A stretch of 64,000 nucleotides of DNA, from the NCBI GenBank assembly GCA_034766995.1, contig CM068318.1, forward strand, positions 40,005,956-40,069,955, written 5' to 3'. The stretch is from Acanthacorydalis orientalis. Taxonomy: Eukaryota; Arthropoda; Insecta; Megaloptera; Corydalidae. Below, in pieces: positions 23,758 through 36,239 of this stretch (positions are counted from its first letter, which is position 1; each line of letters starts with the position of its first letter). The translations under genes and the position numbers were made by a program. The notes under the pieces were generated by a model, which did not search any database, had not been told where the DNA came from, and was given only the letters and a program-made list of their open reading frames with translations.

Positions 23758-23764
<7 letters not shown>
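23025..23764. repeat. Long inverted-repeat element, arms ~190 bp
   Basis: The left arm (about 23025-23210) begins TATTATAGTAAATTATTGGT and includes CAAATCTGGTCAGACAGGTT. The right arm (about 23575-23764) is its reverse complement with scattered mismatches and ends AACCAATCATTTACTATTAT. The intervening loop is about 365 bp and AT-rich. TA arrays lie on both outer sides (22946-23024 and 23761-23856). It has no transposase coding. It is likely a long-TIR MITE or fold-back element; a transcript across it would form a long hairpin. Confidence 0.85.
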
Positions 23765-23835
<71 letters not shown>

Positions 23836-23856
23836 GTGTGTATATATATATATAAA
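23761..23856. repeat. (TA)n array right of the inverted-repeat element
   Basis: A long TA array followed by short TG interruptions. Confidence 0.95.
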
Positions 23857-23879
23857 CAAAAGCTTGAGTCATATAATTT

Positions 23880-24290
23880 CCGTTTTACATATCAATTATA
23901 TTCTTTAATAAAACAATCAACAATTATCAATTATATGTCCGCCATTATTTGCAGTGACCTGTTGCTATCTATCAGGTAGCTCCTCGATACCTTTTGAGTA
24001 GAATTCCTCTGGTTATGATATGAAAGATTTTTGGGGAACTCTTGAATCTGGTTTTAATTAGAGACCTTTTTCGCATCGGAGCATTTTGCAGGGATTGAAA
24101 AAGATAATAATCGGTTAGTGCAAGGTCATATGAGTATGGCGGATGGGGTTAAACAGACCAATCAAGTTCCAAATGTTTCCTGTGTTACTCTTTATGTATG
24201 TGGTCTTGCGTTGTTGTGAAGGAGAATTACATTTCTCTTATTGACGAGCTAAGATCACTTTTCGATCGAACTTTAATGAACATGCTGCAG

Positions 24291-24293
<3 letters not shown>
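23880..24293 (-). pseudogene. Mariner transposase C-terminal relic
   Basis: On the minus strand, in shifting frames, the sequence reads LVNKRNVILLHNNARPHT, RVTQETFGTWLVCLTPSAIL and, further on, IQEFPKNL. This corresponds to the second catalytic motif (LLHDNARPHT; here the aspartate is Asn) and the region around the third aspartate of a mariner transposase. The N-terminal side is cut off exactly at the TA array of 24294-24346. Confidence 0.78.

Positions 24294-24346
<53 letters not shown>
24294..24346. repeat. (TA)n microsatellite truncating a mariner relic
   Basis: Uninterrupted TA array at the point where the minus-strand mariner relic stops. Confidence 0.96.
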
Positions 24347-24350
<4 letters not shown>

Positions 24351-24764
24351 AAATTGTACAAAGTTTTAATAGTAAAACAGAAAAAAACTGTTTTCCAATT
24401 CAGAAGCATGGTATTCTTTCCTATTATTTAAAATATATATGTACTATGAAAAGCTACTCAATCGAAATCAATTTTATTTTTTTTTATATTAAATATTGTC
24501 TTATAGTTTAAATAGCTAGATAGACAAAAAGTTGAAATAATGATCTTTAATAGAATTTTATTATATTTAAATCAAAGAACAATATTGAATATAGTTTTTA
24601 TATAGCTCTATATAATATTTCTAACAACAATACTAAAAATTTGAATCCGCTATTAACATTTTATTCACTCTGGCAAAAAAATAAATGATTTACCTATAAA
24701 TATGAGATCAATTGGTGTATTTATAACGAAATCTATTTAAAATTTTCTTAATACAAGAGTATAT

Positions 24765-24803
<39 letters not shown>

Positions 24804-24948
24804 GTATACATGTGTTTGTATAAATGTTTCGTCAGTGCATGTATGCATACATTTATGTATGTATACAAACAGAGAAATAAAATTGGAAAAATGTTCAACA
24901 GGAAAATATTAAAAACGTAATTTTGTTCTATAAACGGATTTGAAACAA

Positions 24949-25003
<55 letters not shown>

Positions 25004-26714
25004 GCGTATATGTGTATTTTGCGTTGATTTTATTGGTTTGATGTTAGTTTATTTTACATTATATTAAAAAATATATTTTGAAGCAAACATGTATATACAG
25101 CACATATTTGTTTTTTATTAGTTAATACAACATTTAATATTATTAACATGTAATCTGGATAATTATGTAAACCATGTCATGTTTAAAATTTGTTTATATA
25201 TATTTAAATATAAAATAAATATGCATTTATGAAAAACATTATATGAAATAAATAATAGGATTTTGTAAGACTACAATTCATTGATAGCGAATTATTCAAC
25301 ATACATACATTATTGCGATGCTTTGTTAAAAAACTAATTAACTGACTTTGTAATGGAATTATGTAGTTTGTATCTCAACACGATTTAGTAATTTAAAAAT
25401 AATTTATACTGACTGATTTTAGGTATTTTTTTTAAATTATGTATTTTTTAATGAAAAGTATATATTGAAATGAAGTCTAAATGAAAATTAAAGTGATACT
25501 GAACAAACAAAGAGACTATTATTCTACATATAGCATTATTACTAAGAACATCTTTTCAAAATAATTCCCTTTGACTTTTATTCACACAGTCCAACAATTG
25601 AGTTTCTGGATTCTATTTTGAAAGCATTTTTGTCTCTCGGGCAGCTAAAATATACAGACAAAAATGTGCTATACCTCTTAAAACCCGAATAATAATCTTA
25701 AATACATTTTTGATAGAATTTTCAACACATTATTATAAAACTTGAACAACCAAATGTAATAACAAGATCTATAACGTAATAAACATAGTCTAATAATACA
25801 ATAAATAAATTCAAATAATTTTTTTCAGAATAGAAAGTCATACAAGAATATTATATACTTTATGCATTATCTATTAAATTACAGTGTAAAAAATGTGTGT
25901 AAGCAATTAATTTTAAACGATAGTTTAATAAATTTTCGTTATTAAGTACTGTTTTATCTTATTTTATTTCAATATCCATATAAATATCTTCATAAACAAA
26001 AAAAACATAAATAAATATTGTGTTTCAGACACAAATAATTACTAAGACAGAAAACGTGACTGGATTTTCAAAGAAATTACATCTCCATCTCACTTATCAA
26101 AACAAAATATATTATTTCTCTGATAGTGTTGTATTTTGTAATTATTTTAACAAATTAAAGGATATTTAATTTGTCCTTATCTGTCTTACACACATCAACT
26201 AAACTTTTTAACAGATTTTTAACTAGGATAGTTGAATATTCAAAATTATTATGTTTCTTACTTCAATTTTTTTTACTTGTTTAGACTCGAAGGAAATAAG
26301 GTCTAAAAATATTTATAAAAAAAATATTTGCACTTCTCTGTTTTAAATTTTTATTCTCCTACAAATTCAAATAAAAATCATAATCAGAAATGTACAATTA
26401 TTGAATATCGATAATTTTGCATTGTTATTAGAGGATTTTGATAGCGATTCTATTTTCAGAACTTCAGGTACAAAAAATTTATTTATTTTAAAATATAATA
26501 CTTTTCTCATCTCTATATATCATCACTTCAGACAAGAATACTTAGATATAAGAATAAGAGGTACATAAAAAAAATATTTAAGAAAAATAGATTTCTCTCT
26601 GCAAAATCACGATAATTGTTTTTGGTCTAGTGGCTAAAATCTCTTTCACTTTTTAATTTTTAATTTTCTTATAAACAAAAAAAATATGTTGTTTTATTTG
26701 ATATCATCATAATC
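24347..26714. other. AT-rich DNA with two further TA arrays
   Basis: TA arrays lie at 24762-24805 and 24954-25006. I see no coding signal or element end in the rest. Confidence 0.6.
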
Positions 26715-27118
26715 AACCTTTATCAATTCACTGATGGATAAAGACCTCTTCCTTGATTTTCCATTTTGTACATTTGAATGTCTCTTTTTTCCACTGATTT
26801 ACAAAAAAAATTCTAATTTCCTTACCCACGTGTTCATTGTTTTTTTTTGTTAGACTTTTATATTCTTTGGTTTCCAGTTAATAATTTTTGTTGTCCATCG
26901 GTTGTCTTCTCTTCTTGAAATATTCCCCACCCATTTCCATTTCAGACTCTACTCTTCTTATTATATCTGTGACTCCTGTTGGTTTTCGTATCCATTCTAT
27001 TCTTTTCCTATCTCTTCTTGTCATTCCTAAAATGAATCTTGCCATATTTCTCTGTATTTTTTGAAGTCTCTAAACGATTTTTAAATTAAAGACCCATGTT
27101 TCACTGCCGTAGGTAATG
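26715..27118 (-). mobile_element. LINE 3' end relic, minus strand
   Basis: The minus strand reads [71 protein letters not shown] and EVFIHQ*ID, in the same order as the plus-strand relic at 18180-18595 but extending further upstream. It is better preserved, with a few stops and shifts. It is truncated on its 5' side at a very long TA array. Confidence 0.85.
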
Positions 27119-27121
27119 ATT

Positions 27122-27182
<61 letters not shown>

Positions 27183-27203
27183 GATATATATGTATATATA
27201 TAG

Positions 27204-27240
<37 letters not shown>

Positions 27241-27243
27241 CAT
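27122..27243. repeat. Very long (TA)n array, about 120 bp
   Basis: TA array with regular GTATATATAGATA-type interruptions. Open frames on both strands are Tyr-Ile artefacts. Confidence 0.97.
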
Positions 27244-27445
27244 GTACATCCCTCGATTTAAACAGTGGATAGATTCCATAAAATTACCATATAAATCCAG
27301 ACAAAAAGATATATGAAGTAGAGGAGATTAGGTTCTTTTTTGAAAAAATTAAAGAAATTCATACATCTAAATATTCATTGAAACTTATTGTACAACATAG
27401 ATAAAACATAGATATTTGTGCATTTTATTTTTTAAAAAAATCGAC

Positions 27446-27550
27446 AAAACAGAAACCGTGTTAAAACGAAACCGTGTAAGATGACAGATAAGATAACAGA
27501 ACCGTGTAAGATAACAGAAACCGTGTTAAAACGAAACCGTGTAAGAACCG
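27446..27550. repeat. Minisatellite with GAAACCGTGT core
   Basis: The unit CAGAAACCGTGTTAAAACGA then AACCGTGTAAGA occurs twice, separated by shorter AACCGTGTAAGATAACAG units. The core ACCGTGT appears five times in about 100 bp. Confidence 0.85.
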
Positions 27551-27779
27551 AGGACAGATTAAATCGAAGAATGAGTGTGTGTGTGTATATATATATATAT
27601 GTATGTATGTATGTATTATTCACATTTCGAAATAAAACCTCTTATTAAAAAGCATTTACAAATTATGTGTAGACTGTATGCACAATAAATAAATTATTTG
27701 ATATAATTTAAAAATATATAACTTGTTTGGTAATGGAACACGTTTGAAACAATTTAAATAATCCTCGTCTCGGATACTT

Positions 27780-28180
27780 TAAAAATAAAATAAATCTGTT
27801 CGAGCGTCGAGATATACGTACCTAATTAAAAAATCCGAACGTGATTTATACAGAAAATAAACATTTTTCACAAAGGGCGGCTTAAAGAACGTTCGGAAAC
27901 GACGGAACACGCTAAAACGTATATTAAACTCCGCGCGTGTATTTCTTGGCGAGATTTAAGACACACCCTCGATTTTATTGACCTATTTATTTGTGGTCAG
28001 CCGATTTGTACAAGCGAATTAATTATTTACAAAACAAGCGCGTTCCGCAAGAAGACAGGAAACTGCCTCCTTAAATCTTATAACTAATCCACAATGTCCA
28101 CGCTACGACGCAAAGCGACTGAAGATAAATTTGCGACGGAATAAAAGGAGACGCCCGGCTCTGCATGTGTGTATACATGC
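27780..28180. other. CpG-richer island, possible regulatory DNA or exon
   Basis: CpG density is far above the neighbouring sequence (GGCGGCTTAAAGAACGTTCG, CTCCGCGCGTGTATTTCTTG, AAGCGCGTTCCGCAAG). No repeat matches elsewhere in the window. A short ATG frame at 28094 (MSTLRRKATEDKFATE) ends after 16 codons. Function not recognised. Confidence 0.4.
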
Positions 28181-28329
28181 ATACATATATATATATATAC
28201 ATGTGTGTGTGTGTAAACATGCTCTTTTAACGTATCAGGAAAATGAAACTATCGTTTTATTTTTGCCTACGTTTGTCATTCGGGTCGTTTTAAATGCAAC
28301 TGGAGGTCGTTTGTAACAAATACAGTCAG

Positions 28330-28998
28330 ATACACTTTAAAAGATGCTGTATGTTAAAGTAGTTACTTTTTCAACACTACAAAATATATTGAGTTTCGAA
28401 TGCAATAAATAAAATGATAAGTGAAAGCACTGCGGTTTTTTATTTATAGGAATATTAATATAAATATTAAAAAAATCACAATATATTTCTGACACTGTGG
28501 CTTAATTCAATTTCATAACTGAATATTTCAGCCACGTTTTCTGATCAAAACTTTCAATTGATTATAAGATTTTCTATGCTTTCACGCCCTGAAGATGATG
28601 GAATCGACATCGAAATTCACATAAAAAAGGATCAAAAACAATCAATAATCAATTACTGAACATTTGTGGTAAGGAACATGTTGAAGTAGTGAGAAATTTA
28701 TTTGTAGGAGTGAATTGTAATATTTAATAAACCATATTGTGATGAAATTTGGTATTTATGTTGTTTTAATTATATTTATAACTAAAATTATTATATTTTT
28801 TTAATTATTTTCATATTACTAGAAATTTTGATCATGATAATATGATTTGTAAAATAACTGAAAATTTCGTTTGAAAATATAGAAGAACCTTTACAATTTG
28901 GAATATTTTTATACATTTTCTTTAATATTTTCATATAGTTACGAAATATATAACTCAAGCATTCTTCAGACTATTTTAATATATATATATATACATAT

Positions 28999-29055
<57 letters not shown>

Positions 29056-29555
29056 GAAAGAGAGAAAGGGAGAAAAAGGAGACTAGAATATATAAATATT
29101 AAATACTAGCATCAAATACCATAATAATTGATTGTTTTTTTTTTATGAAAAAAACACTTTTTTTGTCTTATAATAATTTTAAATAAATGAAGAAGGTAAA
29201 TGAAAACAAAATCTTCAGAGATATGAAAATCTATCTTTTAATGAACAAATAACATTGACATGAAATAAGTATATCCAAAATTCTATTCAAGAAGAATTCT
29301 CTTTTACTTTGAAGCACTTAGACAATGACAAGTGGACATTTTTAAACAGTGTCTAAATGTGATTCACTTGTATGTGGATAAGTTATTTTTTTTAGATTTT
29401 AAATAATGAAAACGTGTCTGAAATATAATACAAAAATATAAAAAAATATCGTAATAACATTAATTAAATCCATTGAAGACTTTATGAAACAAAATTACAA
29501 TGTTTTTCTACCACTAAAAATTCTACCACAAAATTTTTGTCTGCGGGATATGTTA
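28330..29555. other. AT-rich DNA with a TA/GA array
   Basis: TA array at 28978-29056 followed by a GAGA-rich stretch to about 29080. A weakly conserved AT-rich motif at 28490-28660 (TTTCTGACACTGTGGC, then GAAGATGATGGAAT) has a loose relative at 63020-63180. I see no coding signal. Confidence 0.5.
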
Positions 29556-29559
29556 CGAC

Positions 29560-30030
29560 TACCATTTCCTGAGAAGCTAGAGAAATATTGTTAATTGAAT
29601 ATCTTACAAAGGATAAGACAATAATTAGAGAGAATTATACTAAGATTTTGGATCGACTGAAACAAAAAATTCTTGTAAAATACAAAGTCTATCTACAAAA
29701 AAAAATATTTTTCATTAGGCTAATGAATAGTTCATACAAGTAATCTCTTTATAGCAAAAATCACAGAATTGAAGTATGATTTGATACTCCATCTGCTATA
29801 TTCATCTGATTCAACTCCGTCTAGCTTCCATTTATTACCTAAATTCAAAAAATATTTGATGAAAAGCGGTTATCTTCAAATTAAGCGCTGTATGTGGCAG
29901 TAAATAACTATTTCTACCTTGAAAATTTTGACTTCCGAGATGGGATAAAAACATTAGCAAATCACTGAATAAAACGTGTTGAACTTCAAAGAGAGTGTAT
30001 CAAAATATAAGAGTATTTCAACGAGATAAA
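29560..30030 (+). pseudogene. Mellifera-like mariner transposase relic, C-terminal half
   Basis: Read in shifting frames, it gives LLIEYLTKDKTIIRENYTKI, LDRLKQKILVKYK, then ITELKYDLILHLLYSSDSTP followed by SSFHLLPKFKKYLM. This corresponds to the DYLEKGKTI, DRL and PPYSPDLAPSDYFLFP blocks of mellifera-type mariners; the third aspartate position is Ser. Many stops. It ends at the 78-bp miniature element, which has inserted here. Confidence 0.75.
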
Positions 30031-30032
30031 TA

Positions 30033-30110
30033 TTAGGTCGGTAAGAAACTAATTCGGTTTTTTTATTAATTTGAAGGTCATAAATCGCAATCATTTTTTT
30101 ATCAACCTAA
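30033..30110 (+). mobile_element. 78-bp miniature mariner (solo ends)
   Basis: The left end TTAGGTCGGTAAGAAACTAA then TTCGGTTTTTT is joined almost directly to AATTTGAAGGTCATAAATCG, the right end of the HTH-only mariner family, ending ATCAACCTAA. It is preceded by TA (30031-30032); the right flank is AA, not TA. Essentially two terminal repeats back to back. Confidence 0.85.
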
Positions 30111-32107
30111 AACATTTTTTCATAATCAGATCGCAAATTTCTTAAATTGCTATCATGTAGTATGCATTTACACTGCAACGAGTACAATGAATAAAATGAA
30201 TTACTATGTCAAATGATTTAATTTAATTTAAAAATGGTTTCAATTGAAACAGTAAAATTAAGACACCAAATACTGGATTATGAATGGTTCCGGAAAAGGT
30301 AAAGCCCGAAAATCAGATCCTTAAACTACTCTAAATATGGATGAAAAATCTTAATTATCTAAGTATATTGGTTTTATGGTATTGGTTTTATGGTTATGAG
30401 TGCTAAAATAAGAAGAATAGATTTAGTCTTTATCATCTCTATGAAACATGCAAATTAACTGAAGTGTCATATTTAAATTAATTTTAATAAAAATAAATGT
30501 TTACTTGATAAACTCAAAAGATTTTCCGTATTATATTACTAGAAATAATACATTTTTCTCACTTTGATAAAATGCAGATTAGTCTGCATTACACTGACTT
30601 TTTTATTATTCTGACTCCAAACTAATTTGAATTAATAAACAGTTTACATTTCACAACAAAGTCCTACAATTTTTTACAATTTATACAATGAAACTTAAAT
30701 AAATAGAATGTAACAGTCAGCGAATGAAACAGCAATCATTCTAAATTATATTCAAGTAAAAGGAGAACAACAGTGGAAAAATGCTAGGTCAGTGCAATCG
30801 TCAGTCTAGCCGCAATGCACAAATAGGTATGTCGGTTTTTTTTTACCTTTATAGCATATCTGCAAATTGTACTAGACAAAGAGTCTTTTTATTAGCTTGA
30901 ATCAAACACGTACTAGTACAATGCAGAACAATATCTAAACTTAAGCGACAATCGTTTTATCAGGAGTCTTATTGATCGTTTTTTGAATATGACATCTGCA
31001 TTTCGAAAAAAAAAACGTTGACTTAATTTAATATTAGTCTTTATCTCGATAGAAAATTATCATAATTACAGTTAACTTATCTTGTCTTAGGAGTATTATC
31101 ATTTTGTTTTATTATAAATTGAATATTATGAGATATTTATAATATGTGAGTTTTTATTAAATACAGAAAAAAATATATAATTTGAAATATTTTTGTAGAT
31201 TAATAATTAAATAATTTCATACATTTTGCAGACTAAAATTGAAATAAAAATCAACTGACGAATATATAAAAAATAATAAAGAATAATCTCTAACACATAA
31301 AATTGTATTAATATAAGGATGTCCACAATCAACTGACAGTGTTTTCATAATGAATAATTTTTTATCTCACAAGCCAGAAAAAAATTTTTTGATCAAAAAT
31401 GTGTGAAAAATGATTATTGATAATTGTTGTTTATAATTTTCTCGATGGAAAAATCATCATCCACAAAGCGGCGAGGTATAGAAAAATCTACTCAGAAATT
31501 TCTAGAAGATTTTTATGTATCTTGAGGGTCTTAATATGTTACAATCGCCATCGAAATAAGCAATAATGTTTTATGGTTTATCGAGGAAAATAATTTATTT
31601 GAAAAATTGATTTTAGTTATAATGCCAAAACTTTATTGTAACTTGTAGATTATTTCTTCTTCAATATTTAGTAAGAATTTCAACATAATAACTGGAGTAT
31701 AAATAAAAAAATAAATGTATATCAAATGTTTTATGAAAATACAAAAAAAAAATAATAATCCTTTGCTGTGCTTTGTATGGAATTGAAAGTTATTATTATA
31801 ATGAATAATATTTTTAAACGTTAATTTAATAAGCAAAACCTAATATATTTCTTTTCAGACGCCATCATGTTTACTACTGTTTTGTGAGGTAATACCAATC
31901 TACTTGACCAAAAAATATAGTATTTTTAAATGTTAAAGTTGGCACTAAAGTTGTAAATAAACATAATTTGTAACTTCTTCTATTTCTGTTCTTTTTATTT
32001 TAATTTCTTTAAGGCAGAGAAACACATTGAACAACACTTTTGTTTTTGTGTAGATTATGTTTAGGTCAATTTTTGATAGGCATTATCTAATTCTTCTTTC
32101 TTTATTT

Positions 32108-32155
<48 letters not shown>

Positions 32156-33865
32156 AAGAATGAAAAAAATTAATACTAAAACACTAAAACTTATTTCTAT
32201 ATGAGAAAAAAATTCTTTAAAATTTTCATTAGATGTCAGTCAGATTAAACTTGTTTGGATTTAAAAAAAAATATGAAAGGTAGAAAACTGAGTCAGAACA
32301 ACAATTAAATCAAAAATTATTCATTTTATTTTATCTCAAAAATAATTACTTATATCAAATATGAATAATTTTTTTCAGTTTAACATTGCTTAAAAAGGTA
32401 TATTTTCACACACATTGAATTATATTATAAAGTTCTTAAGAGAAATCCAATAGCTATAAAAACATTGACGTTCAAATTTCATATAAAAACTGACTGTAAT
32501 CAATAACTAAAAATGATTTAATAGGAAAATAAATTTAAGTACTTTTATCAAATTCTCTCATTAAATGAAATAAATCTTTCTTTAATAATATAAAATACGT
32601 TTCAATTGAATTAATCACTCATTCCAATACACAGAAAATTTTTTTAATAATAACTTATCACTTTTGATTGTTACTTATGTTCATTTAGATAGAGATGCAA
32701 TCATTCTCAAAACACTAAGATACAAGAAAATTTTTGTACACAAAAATCAGACTTTACTTTATCTTATATCACTGTGATTGATAGCTTCTCTAGAAAAATA
32801 TGCTTGAGTAACAATTAAAAATGATCAATAATCAGTTAACATTTTTGATCAGGAAAATATAGTTTAGTTCGAGAGAAATTTATCGACAGTATCTATATTC
32901 TTATAAAACCTTTTTTTTTAATTTAAAAATGTGCACTATACAATTTAAATAAAAAATAAAAACCCAAATAAAAATTAGTTACTGAATTGTTAATATTTGA
33001 TAATAAAAATCCCGAGTAGGAAAAATGAAAATTATTGTTCTTCCTCAAACAGATTAAGAATCGGTCTTCAAAATGATTTCCTGAAATTTGCATGTGTATA
33101 CTACACCCTCGTAAAATTGTACGTGTAGCCTTCCTGAGGGTGCGATGTTCGTTTTTCGTGTGAGCAGAGGCTTACGTAATCCGATTCAACGTGACTTATT
33201 TATTACCTGTTTCATATTCGGGACTATTTTAGAGATACTCTTCCTCTTCATACACACACTTGTTTCATCGACTTATAATATTAGTATCCCTACAGTGTAA
33301 AATTTATGGAACAGATTCACAGTCGCTGAAGAATAAATTATTATAATTCAGACTCAGATTTTTTGATTCATCTTCACTTTTATATATATATATATATATT
33401 AAAAAATATTTGTATTGATATTTTTTTAACAAATAAACGACCATATAAAAACCTAATTAAAAAAACTGACATACTATAACCTTGTCTACATCAACATTTT
33501 TTAGTATTTTATAGAAAATAAAGCTATTTTTTCAAATACAAACTGTTCAAAACATAGGTTTACAATTTTGGTCAACATTTTGGTTTGTTGAGGTTATGGT
33601 AGATGGAATTTGACATTGTAAAGGTCGAACTTTGAACATTTGTCATGGAATTTTCATCGCTTAAGCAACATATACTTTTGTATAAAAATTGATAAAAATA
33701 CAACTTTTATTTTGATAATACATAAAACTATGAGAAAAGTTCGGTCGAAATAATGTGTCAAGTAAATTAATTACATTTCGATTAACGATCGGATTCGAAA
33801 ATGATGTCTCGGAGGTACACACGTCTAAGTCTGGACGTGTTTGTACCGCACAATGAATGAAAAAT
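30111..33865. other. 3.7 kb of AT-rich DNA, mostly featureless
   Basis: TA array at 32109-32153 and a short one at 33379-33400. A CpG-richer patch at 33100-33240 (AGCCTTCCTGAGGGTGCGAT) is unexplained. I see no coding signal. Confidence 0.55.
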
Positions 33866-33866
33866 A

Positions 33867-34300
33867 TTGAAGCTGTACGTCAAATTCTGGTCGAAACACC
33901 GAGTACCTTCATCAGGTATCGTCCCTGGCCATTCCGTATCCTTTAATGGCCAGGAGAAGGTGTGGAGGGGGGGTAACCAAGGAAAACAAGCCTATTATTT
34001 ATCAGATAGTAATCAGGCCGATCATCACGTACGTTTCCCTAATATGTAAGCAAACCTCCAAGACCAACATCTTATGCATGTAGAGTGTTCAAATAACATC
34101 CTTAATATTGAGGTTGGACAAGCTATTCGCTTACCTCACTGAGAAGCTACATGAGAAAGCAGAAATAAAAATAGCTGCACAATTTATTCAAGATATGAGC
34201 TGACAAATTTATACGAAGAAATTGAACAACCTAATATCAAACCAGCTCGGTTCGGTGCGGGTGATTCCGTTACAAAACAGGATCGGAGGGAGCCACTGAA
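33867..34300 (+). pseudogene. LINE reverse-transcriptase C-terminal relic (jockey-like)
   Basis: In shifting frames the plus strand reads VIRPIITYVSLICKQTSKTN, ILCM, ITSLIL, then EKLHEKAEIKIAAQFIQDM and ADKFIRRN. This matches the order YKSVLRPIITYGAPVWG...KLQ.QNK.L found downstream of the catalytic motif in jockey-type non-LTR retrotransposons. The catalytic YADD region is not visible. The assignment rests on a short motif run. Confidence 0.5.
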
Positions 34301-34829
34301 AAAATAAATTTGTGCAGTCATCATACTGTGACAAGCCACGATCATTGCATTTAACGGAATCTCGGAGGTGTACTGGCGAGGACATCGAAAAGGGATGGGA
34401 AAGAAGGGATAATCTCCAAGAGAGGAGGATGTAACTTGGTAAAAATATTTGTGGGTTTTTTGAAATTTTTCTTAAATATTCTACGAATTAAGTCCGTATC
34501 CACCCTCTGAAAAAAAAAACACACAAAAAGAAGACAATCTTTGGTACTGCGGATCTTCCATCCCCAGGGAATGACCAAACACATGAAGACACAAACACTA
34601 CAATAAAACTCACACTTCTCAAAATTTCGAGGCAAAAGTTAAGCATCGCGCACAAAAATTGTGATTTTCCCTCATGGAATATTTTGAGGAAGGATTTAAT
34701 TTTTTTGCAATATAAGACTATTGATCCAATCAATTTAGCCCAGAGACAATGAACGCCACAGGGAATACAGAGATTCATTGTCAAAATTCAATACAGAGAA
34801 TTTAGACTTTTAGAAAAAAAATCATGATT
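34301..34829. other. Unassigned sequence between two relics
   Basis: Two overlapping minus-strand frames of 94 and 98 codons (34351-34784) have no recognisable motif and unusual Phe/Cys richness. I regard them as chance. Confidence 0.4.
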
Positions 34830-35405
34830 GACGAGGCTCACTTCGACTTAAGTGGTCTCATCAATTAGAGAAATAGCCACCTCTAAGCTTCTGAAATCAA
34901 TTCTTGATCCATCAAGAAACCACGTACAGAGACAATCTGATGAAGTATTTGGTTCGGAGTTGTCACTGGACCTTACTTCTTTGAGAACGCTACATTAAAT
35001 GCAGTTACGATGAATAACTGAATGCTTGAGATGACTGATACTTTTCTAACACAAAAAAAATATACGAATTTCGTTTCAAGTACATGTGTTTTCAACAAAA
35101 TGGCGCTATGTCGCACACAACGTACGACACGATAAGAATTTCTGGACCAATTAATCACAAAATTCACAACATTGATTAGTCACTAAAATCATCAGATTTA
35201 ACGGCACCAGATTTATTTGAAAGTACATCAAGAACAAAGTGTATGCGAATGAGCCATAAATAATTTAAAGCCTAGAGAGAAGTATTTGTGAAGAAATCGA
35301 TCAGATAACCCAGGAAATATGTCAAAACGTCATCTAAAGAGCTGTCTTTTGCGTCGGGACCAGATATAGCCATTTGGTCGACATTATTTTCCATAAGTAC
35401 AATAG
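34830..35405 (+). pseudogene. Relic of an insect IS630/Tc1/mariner-type transposase
   Basis: It reads MIDEAHFDLSGLIN (usual form TDEAHFHLSGYVN), then VWFGVVTGPYFFENA, then CFQQNGAMSHTTYDTIRISG where the family has FQQDGATAHTA. The second catalytic aspartate is thus Asn (codon 35099-35101, one base change). Later come DLTAPDLFESTSR, EEIDQITQEICQNVI and RYSHLVDIIF, in the order expected from full-length relatives. Several frameshifts and stops. The N-terminal DNA-binding half is missing. Confidence 0.8.
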
Positions 35406-35713
35406 TTTTCCAAGCCTAAATAAAGAAATCCTATTAAAACAACCATTTTTTCCATTTGTTTCAGGTCTTGTTACAAAAAAATAATTTGTAAAACTATCTT
35501 TAAGAAATGCTATATATAACTAAATGCATAAATTAATCTTTAAATTGTTTCACTATATATTAAATAATTTTCTGTATAATCAACTGTAATCAATATATCT
35601 GTATAATAACAAAAGTATCAGTTTAAAAAGTATTAATTAAATAAACCCACTTAAATAATATTTTATATATTCTTGTTACCTAAATACTTGTTTTTTTTTA
35701 TTACTTATCTACC

Positions 35714-35718
<5 letters not shown>

Positions 35719-35764
<46 letters not shown>
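35719..35764. repeat. (TA)n microsatellite
   Basis: Uninterrupted TA array. From 35880 to 36180 follows a slightly GC-richer unique stretch with no supported frame. Confidence 0.96.
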
Positions 35765-35767
<3 letters not shown>

Positions 35768-36239
35768 ACAATGCTGGTAATAAAATAATGTTTTCTTTCT
35801 TAAAAATATATAAATAATCGTCAATTTGTTAGAAATTTCATTTTACTAGAATAAATAACGAAACTTCCCTGACACACACACATAACGCAGAAACCTAGAT
35901 TAAATCAAGCGTGTATCAAGGGAGCACACATGCTCAACGCAATAACAAGCTGTGAACCTATTAGACTCACTAGTACGAACAATACGTCGAGATGTGGCAT
36001 CTCTTTCTCATATCCGAAACACAACGGAGAAGAATCAACACACGTCGCCACATCAACGAGTCGTTTACAGTAACACAATTGTGTATAATACCGCACTGTA
36101 CGATTTCCCCGCACGTTTTCAATTGACGATGATAAAATTTTGATTAGAACGGCACGCTTGCTGTAAAGTCGCCCTATGTAGAAGATTAAATTTTATATTT
36201 TTCAAATAAATGATTAAAACCGAAAACGTTAATATTCAA

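Noticed and set aside
28490..28740. Possible dispersed repeat shared with 63020-63180 and loosely 31320-31620
   Set aside because: Similarity is patchy in AT-rich sequence and could be chance; not firm enough to call a family.
34351..34784. Two overlapping minus-strand frames of 94 and 98 codons
   Set aside because: They overlap each other, lack motifs and lie between two transposon relics.
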